Positions 24,526-41,120 are shown, counted from the stretch's first letter. The stretch: DNA of 64,000 nucleotides from Spirodela intermedia (GCA_902729315.2 LR746276.1:1226669-1290668), one strand, 5' to 3'. Made by a program: numbers and translations. Notes: generated from the sequence alone by a model not told the origin.

Positions 24526-25140
24526 CTTGAGATATCTCAGGTAAGAGTTTCGATATTCATTTTATTAAAAAAACTAATTATATTAAAAATAAAATATTTA
24601 GTACGCATATTTAAGCCTTTCAGCAACCTCTCAACAAATAATGAATTATATAAATTATTCTTCCCTTAGATAATTTGTGAGGCCCGGTAATTTGTGATTA
24701 AATATCTGATTATTTTCTATGTTTCCAGAGCCTACTGACATGAACCACATGAATATGGTATTTTGGTTGATTAAATTTTCAGTTATTATAATAAATTGGA
24801 AACATACGTCATAAAAGTGATTTATTATAATTTATTATTATATGATGCTGAAATGATTTCGAAACCAATGGTGACCCGAAAACACATTTACTTGAGAGCT
24901 TGAAAACATCTAAAAAATACCTAAAAAAGAATAAAAAGCTATGGATCATTAATGACGGTAAGTTGCGAAGCTCAGGCTAGTTCGATGATGTTTTCTTCAT
25001 CAGTGGACCGAAAGAGATGAAGAAATGATGGATATTCGTAGAGGGGTTGACATCAAACACAAGAGTCAAAATTACACATTTTCCGTACGTCCTGGCAGGA
25101 TTTGCTCGTCGTCGAACCCTGAGCCAGAGCATCTTGAGGG

Positions 25141-25257
<117 letters not shown>

Positions 25258-26516
25258 CTCATTGATGTTGTTAGTTGAAACAGAATGGATTGCAGGAATG
25301 CATTACAAGAATGTAATGGCTTGTTTTCCCGAGACAGTATCCTGTATTCCGAAGTCGTCGTCGAGCACGGTCGGGGGACCGTGGGATACCGGTGGGGCCT
25401 TATTCGGGGGTTGGGCTCACTTGGGATGCGCTCACACCACGGAGTTACTGACGAGTCGTCGGTTTCCTGCTCATGCGGGCCCTACTCCCTGTCTTCTTCT
25501 GACATCGGGGTTGGAACACATCAGATGTTCTCGCTGTCCACCTGGCGCGATCAGAGCCGTCTGTTGTCTGTTGGACGGCTGCCGCGAGGGACGGCAGCAC
25601 CGCCACCGCCAGGTCTCTGTCAACGTCCTCTCTCTGTCTCTCTCCTCGCCGGGGTCAGCGCCTCCTTCCTACCCGGACCCCCCCCCACCCCTCAGCAAGA
25701 AAAAGGTCTGCTTTTACCCCTCGTCTTTCACCTTCACTGTCCTTTCAGCTGCAACGTCATGGTGGAAATGGGAGGGAAGGAGGAGAAGAGGAAGCTTTTC
25801 TTCTGGCTTTTCCAACTGAAAGTTTTTCGTCTATCCCCACTCTTACGCCCCCCCTCTCCCCCTCTCTCTCTCTCCCTCGCTCTCTGTGGGCATCTGATCT
25901 CCTTTTGGTTTGAATCATTTTAGAATAATTTCTTCGTGGGTCGGGTGGGGTCGGGCTCTGAGCGGAGCAGGGCCAACCAGTTGGCCCTGACCTTGGCCGT
26001 GGAAGGTGGTTTCCATAACTGGGCGCCTGTGCAGGGCACGGCGGAAGCAGCAAGGGGACACGGCACGCCATCTCAGAGCCGCAGAAGGGGGGGAGGGTTG
26101 GCGCGGCAGTAGCAGCAGTCTCTCTGGGTTCTCCTGCGCGGCTTTCTCTGCTTGCCCGTTCCGAACCCATTGCGAGCCCCCACCCTCTCTGCTCGGTCGT
26201 CGTCCGATCACGTGCGCCGCCCCAGGCCTCTCCTATCATCGTCCTGTCATGTGACCCTTCTCTCTCTATCTCCAGAACCGGCGCGCATCCTTCATCGCCG
26301 CCGCCGCCACCCCGCCCTCCTCCACTCCGATCCCTTTGCGGGTTTCCCCCTCTCGGAGTTGCTTCTTCTTCTTCCTCTTCGATTGGTGCTGCTGCGGCGG
26401 CAGACGGGACTGTAGAGGGGTGCTGGGCGGTGTTCTTCTCGTTGCTATTTACTTCGCCGGGTCCACTGGCAGGGGTTCAGTGAAGCAGAGAGTGTAGGAG
26501 AGAAGAGGAAGAAGAG

Positions 26517-30880
<4,364 letters not shown>

Positions 30881-30897
30881 GCTCTTCCTGATCCTCC

Positions 30898-30942
30898 GAT
30901 CGCCGCCGATGCGCCGCCACCGCACGACGGTCGGCGGCGATC
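30898..30942 (+). other. Perfect 12-bp inverted repeat in the BSK 3' UTR
   Basis: GATCGCCGCCGA at 30898-30909 pairs perfectly with TCGGCGGCGATC at 30931-30942, with a 21-base loop. The stem is GC-rich and begins 18 bases after the stop codon, so the mRNA could form a stable hairpin there. Function unknown. Confidence 0.75.
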
Positions 30943-31864
30943 AAGACGAGCGCAGGCGTCGGAGAAGGAGCGAGGGACCGGGTCCAGTGGAGGCCTGTAC
31001 AGAGAAGGATGGCCTAGGAAGAGGTGGCCGGTGAATGGAGGACTTTCTCCCATTCGCCGCCGCCCGCGTCGTGTAAAAATCTCTGAAGGAACTCTTCTGA
31101 CCGACGATCTGGCTCCAGGGGACGAAAGCCTTGGGCAACCTCCTCGGCAGTGAAGGTTTCCTACAGCGAGCACGTAGACCGGTCGACCGTTGGTCCGGTT
31201 TTCCTCCTCCACTGGTCAAACTCACAGTAGTTCTCGTCACTAGGATCCGATCATCAGCTCGATCCGAGCTCGGTCCCCTGCGTTGACTACGTGCCTCCTC
31301 TCCAATGTTCGAAGGGTAATTTTACATGTTGAGATATCCTTAGCCGACGCTGCCATGTGCGACCGGATTGACGTTGACTGGCTACAGCGACCTCCATCGC
31401 ATTCAGATATGCTGGTCAGGGTGACGAGTATCGGATAAAGGTTGACCATAAATCCGCTGGCGCACTGTTTCTTCACCAAATCACACCCCTTTTAAAATCT
31501 TTCCATGAGAATACATTCCACATAATTATTATTTCATTTTCCTATTAAAATATTAATATCTGCTCTTTTCTCATTTAAATAATTTCCGTATCAGCATCCT
31601 CCGGTAGCTGGCTCCCCCCCCTCTCCCTTTCCTCTCTCTCTCTATCCCCTCTCGAAAGTGGGCTAGTAGTGGCAAGCGGGGGAGACGCTCGCGCGGAAGG
31701 CGACAGCCGGCAGGCGAGAGCCTAGCGGGGCGGGCGTTTCTCCCGTCTTATCGTTTCTGGGCATCGGGCATTCAAATCCCCAAAGAGGAGCCCCACTATA
31801 TAGCTACCAGTACAGCGGCGGCAGTGTGGGGATTGTGAGGAGGGGAGTTAAGCGGTAGGCGAAG
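30943..31864. other. BSK-CYP88A intergenic region with promoter
   Basis: Holds the rest of the BSK 3' UTR, a plain spacer, and the promoter of the P450 gene. A TATATAG box lies at 31797-31803, about 60 bp before the start codon. No other gene is recognised. Confidence 0.6.
31797..31803 (+). promoter_or_regulatory. TATA box of the CYP88A gene
   Basis: TATATAG, 62 bp upstream of the ATG, implying a very short leader of about 30 bases. Confidence 0.65.
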
Positions 31865-34176
31865 ATGGAGGGGCTGGTGGGAGCGGCAGTGCTTCTGGCG
31901 GCCGGCTTCGCCGGGCTGGCAGTGGTGATGAGCGGGCTTCTGCGATGGGCACACACCTGGTTCCAGGAACGGGGGCTGGGGAAGGAGCTCCGGCAGGCTC
32001 TGCCGCCGGGGGACATGGGGTGGCCTATCTTGGGCAACATGCTGTCCTTCCTCCGCGCATTCAAATCTGGCCGTCCCGACTCCTTCATCGCCGGCTTCGT
32101 CCACAGGTCTCTCCCTCTCTCTCTCTATCTCTCTGTACATTTCTGTGTCTCTGTTTCTCTTGATTCTGCCGCCATGCGCGAGAAGATGGCTAGGTTTTTC
32201 TTCATGGGAAAAGAGGGGAGAGGGGTAGAGGAATTGGGGGCATCCGTTCTATTTGTCAACCAGAGTTTCCCATCGGAGAGCAAGAGGGCTTCTGGGTCTT
32301 GCATCTGGCGGCTCGCCTTTGACTTTGGTGTGGGTGCAACAGGTTTGGGCGCACAGGAATGTACAAGGCCTTCATGTTCGGGAGCCCCACGGTGATGGTG
32401 ACGACGCCGGAGGGCTGCAGGCAGGTGCTGATGGACGACGAGCACTTCGTCCCTGGCTGGCCCAAGGCCACCGTCGAGCTCATCGGGAGGAAGTCCTTCG
32501 TGGCCATCCCGCCCGAGGAGCACCGCCGGCTGCGACGGCTCACCGCCACCCCCATCAACGGCCATGAAGCTCTCTCCACCTACCTCAAGTTCATTGAGAA
32601 GACGGCGGTGCAGGCCCTGGAGAGGTGGGCCGGGATGGAGGAGATCGAGTTCCTCACCGAGCTCCGGCGTTTCACCTTTCGGATCATCATGCACATCTTT
32701 CTCTCTTCCGGCAGCGATTCCACCATGGACTCCCTGGAGAAGGTCTACACCGACCTCAACTACGGCATGAGGGCGATGGCCATCAACCTCCCCGGTTTCG
32801 CCTACCACAGAGCCCTCAAGGTGTTCCTCCTCCTCCTCCCCTCTTTCCCACATTGTTCCCGATCTCATTACATGTATTCTGCAGGCTCGGAAGAAGCTGG
32901 TGTCAAACCTTCAGTCGTTCCTCAACGAAAAAAGAGCGAGGAGGGCTCAGGGCGTTCCCGCGGTGAAGGACATGATGGATGCCCTAATCGAGGTTGAAGA
33001 CGACGATGGCAGGAAGCTGGAGGACGAGGAGATCATCGACGTCCTTATCATGTACCTCAACGCCGGTCACGAGTCCTCTGGCCACATCACGATGTGGGCC
33101 ACCGTCTTCCTCCAGGAGCACCCTGAATGCTTCAGAAAAGCCAAGGTACCGAGATGGCTCAACGAACTCCATTTCCCTTCTTCGATTAATCTCCGTTTCA
33201 GCTCTTCCTGGTTTTATACACGAGAAGCTCGATTCCCGACTCGCTGCAGGAAGAACAGGTGGAAATCAGGAGGAGCATGCTATCCTCGCAGACCGGATTA
33301 GCCCTCAAAGATTATCGAAAAATGGAGTATCTTTCCAAGGTTTGCTCGGATCCCTCGAGGCATTAAACACCCACCAAATCCCAGTTTTAAAACATCTGAA
33401 CTCGATCTTGAAGGTCATCGACGAGACTCTGCGCCTGGTCAACATATCACTAGTCGCATTCCGAGAGGCAACTTCCGACGTCAAGGTCAACGGTTAGTTA
33501 CTGCAAACCCCATGCGTTGACCACTGCCTGTTACTAATTAATGGCTGGCGATCCCATTCTTTTGGAAGGATATATGATCCCCAAGGGGTGGAAAGCCCAG
33601 GTCTGGTACAGGAACGTCCACATGGATCCTGAAGTTTATCCCCAGCCGAAGGTTTTCAGTCCAGCTCGATGGGATGTAAGTACTAGTCCATTCACAAGCC
33701 AACTTTGTTTAGAGATACAACGGGCCGGCCCGTCGGGCTATCTTATACCCATAACGGGCTTTATAATGGGCTTCAGGGGGTGATCCCAAAGCCCGGAACT
33801 TTCCTCCCATTCGGTGGAGGAAGCAGGCTGTGCCCCGGAAACGATCTGGCGAAGCTAGAGATCTCCGTCTTCCTTCACCATTTTCTCCTAAATTATCAGT
33901 AAGTTCTTCCCAATTTCTTCCTTTTTTTTTTTTTCCAAGTTTGGTCCATAAATGATGAATCCCGGGCCGGGCCCATAGAGAAGCCCGAAAAATTATGGCC
34001 CTAGCCTGATTCGGGCGGATCCCAGCCCATTCGCAATCCTTATTCGAGCCGCCCATTTGATTCGTCGCAGGCTCACTCGGCTCGACCCGGAGTGCCCCGT
34101 CCGGTACCTGCCGCACACCAGGCCCATTGACAACTGCAGAGCGAGGATCAGCAAGGTGTCGGCGTCTCCAACTTGA
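31865..34176 (+). CDS. KAO: ent-kaurenoic acid oxidase, CYP88A cytochrome P450
   Basis: Eight exons: 31865-32106, 32343-32820, 32885-33145, 33250-33339, 33414-33492, 33569-33675, 33777-33898 and 34071-34176, in frame to 494 residues (family about 490-500). CYP88A enzymes convert ent-kaurenoic acid to GA12 in three oxidations, linking the plastid and ER steps of gibberellin synthesis. The match is family-specific: [28 protein letters not shown] and [16 protein letters not shown]. An N-terminal hydrophobic anchor is present. The I-helix AGHESSGH (about 300-307), the K-helix ETLR (361-364) and the heme loop [11 protein letters not shown] with Cys438 are all intact. Introns 6 and 7 are rich in GGGCC words, including the palindrome GGGCCGGCCC at 33722-33731. 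Nothing suggests inactivation. Confidence 0.95.
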
Positions 34177-34178
34177 GA

Positions 34179-34182
<4 letters not shown>

Positions 34183-34234
<52 letters not shown>
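34183..34234. repeat. (GA)n microsatellite after CYP88A
   Basis: About 50 bp of GA starting a few bases after the P450 stop codon, so probably within the transcribed 3' UTR. Confidence 0.9.
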
Positions 34235-34236
<2 letters not shown>

Positions 34237-34970
34237 TGGTTTCTGTTGATTATTCGATTTTCTGGTGTCGGTATTGAGGAAATAACATTTAACTGCAAGA
34301 GTTGTTAAATATGGAAATTAATCAGTTTCATTGATTATTATGACTAATTCCCTGATTTTAAGTTAGATTATTCTACACGTGCGAATATGGCGGAATTACG
34401 CCTGTTTGACTTCCGGTGACGTTCTCTACAAATATCACGGGATATATATATATATATATATGGATTTTGTTGATTATTCGATTTTCTGGCGGCATTTTGT
34501 GGAAATTACGTTTCGCTGCAATAATTATAATAATTGAAATGATTTTTTTTACAGAATTCTAATATAAGGTTATAAATAATTCATCGATTTTAGTGTAGAT
34601 TTAGAGGCTCGACACGTGTGAATGGCGGATAAGTCGCCTGTTTGACTGTAGGCTACGTTCTTCTGGAATCTGATTCCAGCCGTCCTTTCTCACGGTCCAT
34701 GTATAAATATCTAGACATAGTTTTTGTTGATTATTCGATTACTAGTAGCATTGTTGGGGTAATAAAATTTAACCGCACTAATTATAATATAAGTAAATGA
34801 TTTATTTTTTTTCCAATTTAATGGGTTGTCTAAGGTTATTATAAATAACTCTTTGACGTTAATCCATATTTACAGGCTCGACACGACGAATAACGGGAAC
34901 TAGTCGCCTGTTTGACTTTTGGTGATGTTTTCCAGGAATCTGACTCTAGCCGTCCGATCTCACGGGATGC
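34235..34970. repeat. Triplicated 220-260 bp block
   Basis: Three diverged direct copies, each starting with tgttgattattcgatt at 34244, 34468 and 34725. Each ends with a cgcctgtttgact segment and a (g/t)gt(g/a)acgtt-like stretch. Spacings are 224 and 257 bp. Units 1 and 2 hold an ACACGTG sequence, which unit 3 has lost. No open frame is conserved. The block fills most of the gap between CYP88A and the PP2C promoter. Confidence 0.85.
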
Positions 34971-35163
34971 CTGTGGATGGTCGCTTGTCCACGTGGATAG
35001 ACAATATTGTGAAATCTCGAAAGTACCCTTAGCGGCGGGGATGGAGGCTGGGCGGTTTTACCGTTATTTTGGCTGAACGGCTTGGGCAAGTGGACACAGA
35101 TGGGGACCACCTCGTCCTCATCCGTCGCCCGAGCGCGGGAGTAGGAAGCTGCAAAAGGCAGGG

Positions 35164-35181
35164 AATATAAGGCTTTATATT
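35164..35181 (+). promoter_or_regulatory. Probable TATA region of the PP2C gene
   Basis: Two overlapping candidates (aatataagg and TATATTTAA) lie about 120-130 bp upstream of the PP2C start codon. Confidence 0.45.
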
Positions 35182-35296
35182 TAAATGAACCTTCTTCTTC
35201 CTTCTCTTTTACTTGTGGCAGACGAAGACGGAGAATATGAGTTGCAACGCAGGCGGGGATGGTGGGAGGGAAGACATGACGTGATGCGGAGAAGCT

Positions 35297-38200
35297 ATGG
35301 GGAACGGCTTCTCCTCCTCTGTACTCTTCTCCGCCCGCCAGTCGCGGACAGCTGAGGGGCGTCGCTCCATCGTCGATTCATGGATGCGCGAGGATGAGAC
35401 GCAGGGGCACTCCTTCCGGTACGTCCGACGCTCTTCATCCTCTCCGCGGCGGTCTTCCGCTGCATCTTCTTCTTCCCGGCGTCTCGGTCGCCAGGATTCC
35501 GTCCCACGCCGCACAATCGGGGCCATCTCTGGTGCTGTTGTCTCGGGGAACTCCTCCACGAGGCCTATCCACATCCGGGCTCAGACTTTCCGGGATGAAT
35601 CTGCTGCTTCGCCGGCACCGTCCAATCCCCCCGGCTTCGAGGGATCTTGCTCCTTCTCTGCCGCCCCCCTTCAGCTATCTTCTCCCGCGGCGACTGCCGT
35701 CTCGTCTGTGCCAGTCGATCGCTCGGTCTCTCTGCCTGGTCACATAGGCCGTGGGGAGCTCTCCGAGCTTCGTGATAGCTGCGGCGTCCCCTTATCCGCT
35801 TCTCCGGCGAGCAAGATTGACGAGAGGAAAAGTAGGGGCGTTTTTCCCGTGAGTGATTATCCTCTGGTCCGAAGGGCGTCACTCTTTCTTCGTCGGGGTT
35901 TCTCGGAGAGGATCCGCCCCTTGAGCATCCCCGTCCGGGATCGGCAGCGATCGTTCATGCAGTGGGGTCACAGCAAGGCCGGCGAGGACCGGGTTCACGT
36001 CGTCGTGTCCGAGGAGCACCGGTGGTTATTCGTTGGCATCTATGACGGGTTCAATGGCTCCGACACCGCAGAATTCCTCGTCGCCAGTCTCTACCGGTCC
36101 CTCTCCAATCAACTCGAGGGGTTGTGCGGGGGAAATGTGCAAGAATTACAAGATTCAGGGAGATCGATGTCGGAAGAAGAAGCAGTTGGACTTCGGAGGG
36201 AATTGTCACTTCTTCAGTCGTCAAAAATTGAGAGACCACTCCATGATTTTCTCGCCGACAGAAAGGACGATCAAGTCCCCCGTGCATCAGACTCCATTTC
36301 TAATTGTTTCATGTTTCTTCCGTGGAACTTGACAAATCGGTTTGGAAGACGGCAAAGACAAAGACATCGGATGGAATTCCTGCAATGGAGACGGGGTGAA
36401 GAAGGCCAGTACAAGGCGACAGGGGAAGCTACAAGCCAGGAGCGGGGAAAGACGTGGAAGCCCAACCATGCTGTGGACCACGGACTGGTTCTGGAAGCTC
36501 TATCACGGGCACTGGAGATCACGGAGGTTGAATACCTGGAGAGATTGGACATAGAAATCCGTCAGAACCCGGAGCTGGCCCTCACGGGTTCATGTGTTTT
36601 GATAGTTCTGATGAGGGACGAGGATGTGTACGTAATGAACGTCGGAGACAGCCGTGCTATTATTGCGCAACACAGGCCTGCGGTGGTGGTGGCTGGGAGA
36701 TCTGAGAGAGAGGAGAACAGTAAAGATGTGTTTACTTCGGAAGAAGATATTGTCGAGGAAGTCGGCTGCGGAGTTCAGCGTGAACATCCTGCAATGGAGC
36801 TTGTCGCTTTGCAGCTGTCCACAGACCATAGTACAAGCATTGAAGATGTAAGAATTGTTTTATATATCCACCTCAAATGATAGATTTGAATATTTTTCAT
36901 TCTATAATATTTATATTTTCTAATTCTTAAATATTATTATTGATTCGTATGAATGATCTTTGATCATTTAGAAGATGTCAATGTTCGAACACCATCCGCT
37001 TCATATAATTCCTCACCTGCTCTGTTCTTGATTTTGAAGGAAGTGCGCAGGATCAGGGAAGAACACCCGGATGACAGCAAGTGTGTTGTGAATAATAAGG
37101 TTAAAGGTCGTCTCAGGGTCACCCGAGCTTTTGGGGCTGGATATCTCAAACAGGTATCCACATTGTGCCAAGTATATTACGTCTAGATTCTCCTTAAATA
37201 ATTAACTTCTGAACATCTTCCAGGAATACAGAATTGTTTACTAGACAGAAATCTGTGATGGGATAAACATTTGGTTAATTTATCTTTAATATTGATTGGT
37301 CACCAACCATTTCACATGTTGCAGCCCAAATGGAACGATGGATTACTGGAAATTTTCCGGAGTGAGTACATTGGCACGGCACCGTACATATCCTCCTCTC
37401 CCTCACTTTGTCACCACAAGCTTTGTCAGAGTGATCAGTTTCTAGTCCTCTCCTCTGATGGACTGTACCAGTATCTAACCAATGAGGAAGTGGTTTCTCA
37501 TGTTAAAACTTTCATGGAGAGGTTCCCAGATGGTGATCCTGCACAAAGTTTAATCAAGGAGGTGATTGTCCGTGCAGCTAATAAAGCGGGTGAGTTTCGT
37601 GGGCACTTTTATATTTGATAAAATTTCTGTCTTATTCAATTGAAAAATGGTTGGTATTAAGCTATCTTTGCCTGGCGGTTACTGGATCTTGAGAAAACTT
37701 AAACAGGATATTCGGTTGGTTTAGGTGTGGGCATGGAAGTCGAGACGTAAATCAGAAATAAGTTCATTTGAACTCCACGTTGAGTATGGCTTAACCATTA
37801 TATATATTTTTTTCTCCCTTCATGCAATGCTGCATCTTATTAGAATTCAATGGAGGGTTGGGCGTTTCGTTTTGGCTAAGGCTATGAAATCCTCAGCGGC
37901 CCCTTGATTTTGCAGCATACAGAAGGGAAAATAGGAGATGTAAAACTTAATTTCATAACATCCAGCAATCTGCTTGGCTATCTGTGTGCATAGAAGCACG
38001 TGATGCTGCACCTGCATTGGAGTCGTAAGACTGATGAGTTCTGCACACAGATGGTCAAGGAGGATAATTAATTTTATGGGGCATCCACGTAATTGACCTG
38101 TAGTGTTCTTTCAGTAGTTAGCTCGCAGTTCCTTTTTAAGATCAGTGCATTTTTTTCTTTTAATTGGGGAAAAAAAAATCTTGAAAGGGATGCGTGATTA

Positions 38201-38501
38201 CAATAAACAACAGAGCTGGGGAACGTAGATTTTATTTATTTAGTTTTCATTACCTTCATCAGCGAGTCTCCATTCCTCTGTCATGAACATGCTGTTGCTC
38301 TATGAGCGATCACACTAGTCAGAACTTGCCTATTTGCTTCAGTCTTATTTTTCCTTCATGAAACCGATCGTTTGCTCACATGTAGGCATGGATTTCAACG
38401 AGCTGCTAGGCGTTCCGCAAGGAGACCGCCGGAAGTACCATGACGATGTCAGTGTCATAGTCGTATCCCTGGAAGGAAGGATGTGGGAGTCGTCACGATG
38501 A
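35297..38501 (+). CDS. POLTERGEIST-like protein phosphatase 2C
   Basis: Four exons: 35297-36847, 37040-37153, 37325-37589 and 38386-38501, in frame to 681 residues. POL/PLL phosphatases are membrane-associated PP2Cs acting downstream of receptor kinases in meristem and vascular patterning. The start MGNGFSS fits the N-myristoylation site used by POL and PLL1. A Ser-rich N-terminal half of about 230 residues precedes a catalytic domain that opens at [15 protein letters not shown]. Metal-binding motifs seen are YDGFNG (249-254), GDSRAI (450-455), SDGLYQYL (D600) and DDVSVIV (D663). As in other POL-type PP2Cs, the catalytic domain is interrupted by a long variable insert (about residues 275-390). 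The first exon covers three quarters of the protein. Confidence 0.92.
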
Positions 38502-38891
38502 TGGTAGCCAGCGATGCGTAGATTCGTCTAAGCTTTCTGCCTGCCTCGAATCCAGTACACCATTCCCCGCGAAATCAATTCATTAACGAAGGAATTCCTT
38601 CATAGAATGTTCATATGCCCAATAATAGAAGTTCATACACTGTAGAATTCCCTCGGAGGCGCTGGTTTGCATCTTGGTTTCACAAAATTAGAAAGGAAAT
38701 ATATGGAGGGTCTCCCCATTTTGTCCTACTGTCCTTCCCGCCTTTTACTGGTTTTTCACTGACTAGTTACTGGTTATTCTTAGTCCCTCATGATCCTCAG
38801 CTCGCCCTCGTCTTCGCCTCAAGGGGAGAAAACTGGGCCTCAGGGGTGGGAAAAACATCGTTCGACAGCCAGTTTGTGATTCTCTGCAGGC
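38502..38891. other. Convergent spacer between PP2C and PPR genes
   Basis: About 390 bp holding both 3' UTRs. No gene or repeat seen. Confidence 0.6.
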
Positions 38892-41120
38892 CTACGCCGC
38901 CGCGGAAGCATCTCCGGCCAGAAGCCAAGGCACGAGGTCCTCCTTCGAGGCCACGAAGCAGCCGCGCCTGTCATCCTCGTCCCGCCGGAATGGCGCCGCC
39001 AGCGTCTCCAGGTGCGCGGCGAAGGCGGCGGCGAGGCCCTGCGAGAACTTGTGCGTGCCGGCGCCAGTGTGGACGGTGAAGAGCTGCGGCAGGGCCTCCC
39101 CCTCCCGCAGGCTCCTGCCCAGAGTCTCCGTCCAATCGTCGAACGCTACGTGAGCGGCGCCGACGGAGAGCGACCTCAGGTTCAGCGACCACTCACCGGC
39201 GCTCTTCCCGTGCAGGCCGGGGTACAGGCCGTAGAGGTTCCCCAGGGAGAAGAGCTCGCGGGGCCGTCTGTAGGGGAAGCTCTGGTTGCGGCAGATGTCG
39301 ATCAGGCAGTTGCAGAAGGGCCTCCGCGCGTCGACGGCTGTCCCATTGAGGATCCCCCGGAACTCCGCCTTCACCGCCTCGAAGCCCACGGCGTCGTCCC
39401 CGAGCATGCGGACGAGGCGGACAAGGCCGGCGTTGGCCGTCTCGAGCCGGGCGAGGACGGTGGGCGCCTGCTCCGGCCGGCAGAAGGCGACGACGGAGAG
39501 CAGGCAGCCGCAGAGCCGGTCGTCGGGTACGACGCCGTTGGCCATGGCGACGTCGAACACCTCCACGGCGTCCTCTATCCTGCGGGCCCTCCCGAGGCAC
39601 TGGATCAAGCAGGTGCAGCTCATCACGTTGGGCTTCACGCCGGCCGTCAGCATCTCCTGGAAGAGCTCTCCGGCGTTGTCGGGCCGGCCGCCGCTGGCGT
39701 AGATGTTGATCATGGCCGTGTAGCTGAAGCTGTCAGGGCGGCAGCGGTCGGAGGCCTTCATGTCGGCGAAGAGCTTCTCAGCCTCTTCCTCCAGTCCCAC
39801 GTCGGCGCACATGCTGAGCAGGGTGTTGTAGAGGATGAAGTCCATGGGCCACCGGTTGGCCCTCATCCGCGTCCACAGCTCCAGCGCGTCCTTGCTCCAG
39901 CGCGCCTTGCCGTAGATCTTGGCGAGCGCCGTGAGCGTCTTCTCATTGGGGGCCAGCCCCGCGGCGGTCATTTCGTCGAACAGGCTGCGGGCGAGCCCCG
40001 GCTTGCCGGCCTTGCCCAGGGCTTCCAGCAGGGTGTTGTACACCACCAGGTTGGGCTCCACGCCCACGCCCTTCATCTCCTCCATGACGTACCTGATGCC
40101 GTCGTAGTCGCCGGCCTCCCCGAACATCCTCGCCAGCACAGAGAAAGCGACGGCGTCGGGCTTCCAGCCGCCGGCGCGGCCGCGCTCGTAGAGGCTGATC
40201 ACCTCCTCCACCTTGCCCAGCCGGGCGTAGACGTCCAGCACCGCCGAATAGGTCACCTCGTCGGGGGTCACCCCGGTCTTGTACATCCGCTCGAACCACT
40301 CGATGGCGCGGTCGAACTGGCGGCGCCGCTTGGCGCAGGTGATGACCGTCGAGTAGGTGATGTTGTCCAGCTCCACTCCCCCGTCAGCCATCTCCTGGGC
40401 GAGACTGTCTACCAGCTCGTACTGCCGCTCCAGGCGGAGGGACTTCATCACCACGTTGTAGAAGATGGTCTCCATGGCGAAGCCCTCTAGCGACCGGAGC
40501 CAATTGAAGAAACGGTACGCCTTCTCCCACGGGCGGAGGCCGCCGAGGATGAGCAGCGCCTCGTCCCTCGCCGGCAGCCCCTCCGGGAAGGCCTCCCGGA
40601 CGGCCGCCGAGAAAGCGGCGAGGTCGCCGCCGCACTCGCGGAGGGCCTGGGAGACGAGGGCCATGCGCTTGCCATCGGTCCCCGCGGCGGCGGCGGCGGA
40701 GCGAGGGTGGCGCTGCAGGGAGAGCACCCGGGGCCTGGGCCGGGAGGGGTTCACCCAGGTGGATTTCGGCTTCCGGGAGAGTCGGACCGGCGGTGGGTCG
40801 ACCTGCGCCGCCGCCGTCTCCTGCTCCTCCCCCTCTTCCGGGTGCTCCGGTTGGTCTGTGAGGAAGGTGAGGGATATGGGCTTCAGCTGCTCGGAGAGGG
40901 TCGGAGCGGAGGCCGGAGAACCCGACGGCGAGGATTTGGTGGCTGCGGCGGGGGAGCAGGAGGGAAAGGAGAGACGGGGGGAAGGCTTGCCGCCGAGTCC
41001 GGCAAAGATGAAGGGGTTGGTCATGGGGAAGAAAGGGGAGGATCTAGGAAGTTGGAGGAGAGACCGCGGAGAGGGAGAGGCTGTAGCCGGGACGGCCGCC
41101 ATGGCCTTGGTGGGTTTCAC
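38892..41120 (-). CDS. SOT1: PPR-SMR protein, SOT1/PPR53-like, plastid
   Basis: Single-exon gene of 742 residues closely matching Arabidopsis SOT1 (At5g46580) and maize PPR53, which bind plastid rRNA precursor and are needed for maturation of the 23S-4.5S region. A Ser/Pro/Ala-rich transit peptide covers roughly the first 60 residues. The conserved WVNPSRPRPRVLSLQR segment (about 140) leads into P-type pentatricopeptide repeats, e.g. ELDNITYSTVITCAKR, TPDEVTYSAVLDVYAR and EPNLVVYNTLLEALGK. The C-terminal SMR domain shows LNLRSLSVGAAH (about 645) and TGAGTHKFSQGL (about 685), as in SOT1. ATG 41120 is the longest start; a second ATG at 41102 (MAAVPA) is a good alternative. The high GC of this exon creates a 492-codon antisense open frame, which is a shadow. 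Confidence 0.94.
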   Translation of the reverse strand: MKPTKAMAAVPATASPSPRSLLQLPRSSPFFPMTNPFIFAGLGGKPSPRLSFPSCSPAAATKSSPSGSPASAPTLSEQLKPISLTFLTDQPEHPEEGEEQETAAAQVDPPPVRLSRKPKSTWVNPSRPRPRVLSLQRHPRSAAAAAGTDGKRMALVSQALRECGGDLAAFSAAVREAFPEGLPARDEALLILGGLRPWEKAYRFFNWLRSLEGFAMETIFYNVVMKSLRLERQYELVDSLAQEMADGGVELDNITYSTVITCAKRRRQFDRAIEWFERMYKTGVTPDEVTYSAVLDVYARLGKVEEVISLYERGRAGGWKPDAVAFSVLARMFGEAGDYDGIRYVMEEMKGVGVEPNLVVYNTLLEALGKAGKPGLARSLFDEMTAAGLAPNEKTLTALAKIYGKARWSKDALELWTRMRANRWPMDFILYNTLLSMCADVGLEEEAEKLFADMKASDRCRPDSFSYTAMINIYASGGRPDNAGELFQEMLTAGVKPNVMSCTCLIQCLGRARRIEDAVEVFDVAMANGVVPDDRLCGCLLSVVAFCRPEQAPTVLARLETANAGLVRLVRMLGDDAVGFEAVKAEFRGILNGTAVDARRPFCNCLIDICRNQSFPYRRPRELFSLGNLYGLYPGLHGKSAGEWSLNLRSLSVGAAHVAFDDWTETLGRSLREGEALPQLFTVHTGAGTHKFSQGLAAAFAAHLETLAAPFRRDEDDRRGCFVASKEDLVPWLLAGDASAAA

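Noticed and set aside
39012-40490. 492-codon open frame on the plus strand
   Set aside because: It is the exact antisense of the PPR-SMR gene and results from that gene's high GC third positions; its sequence has no domain of its own.
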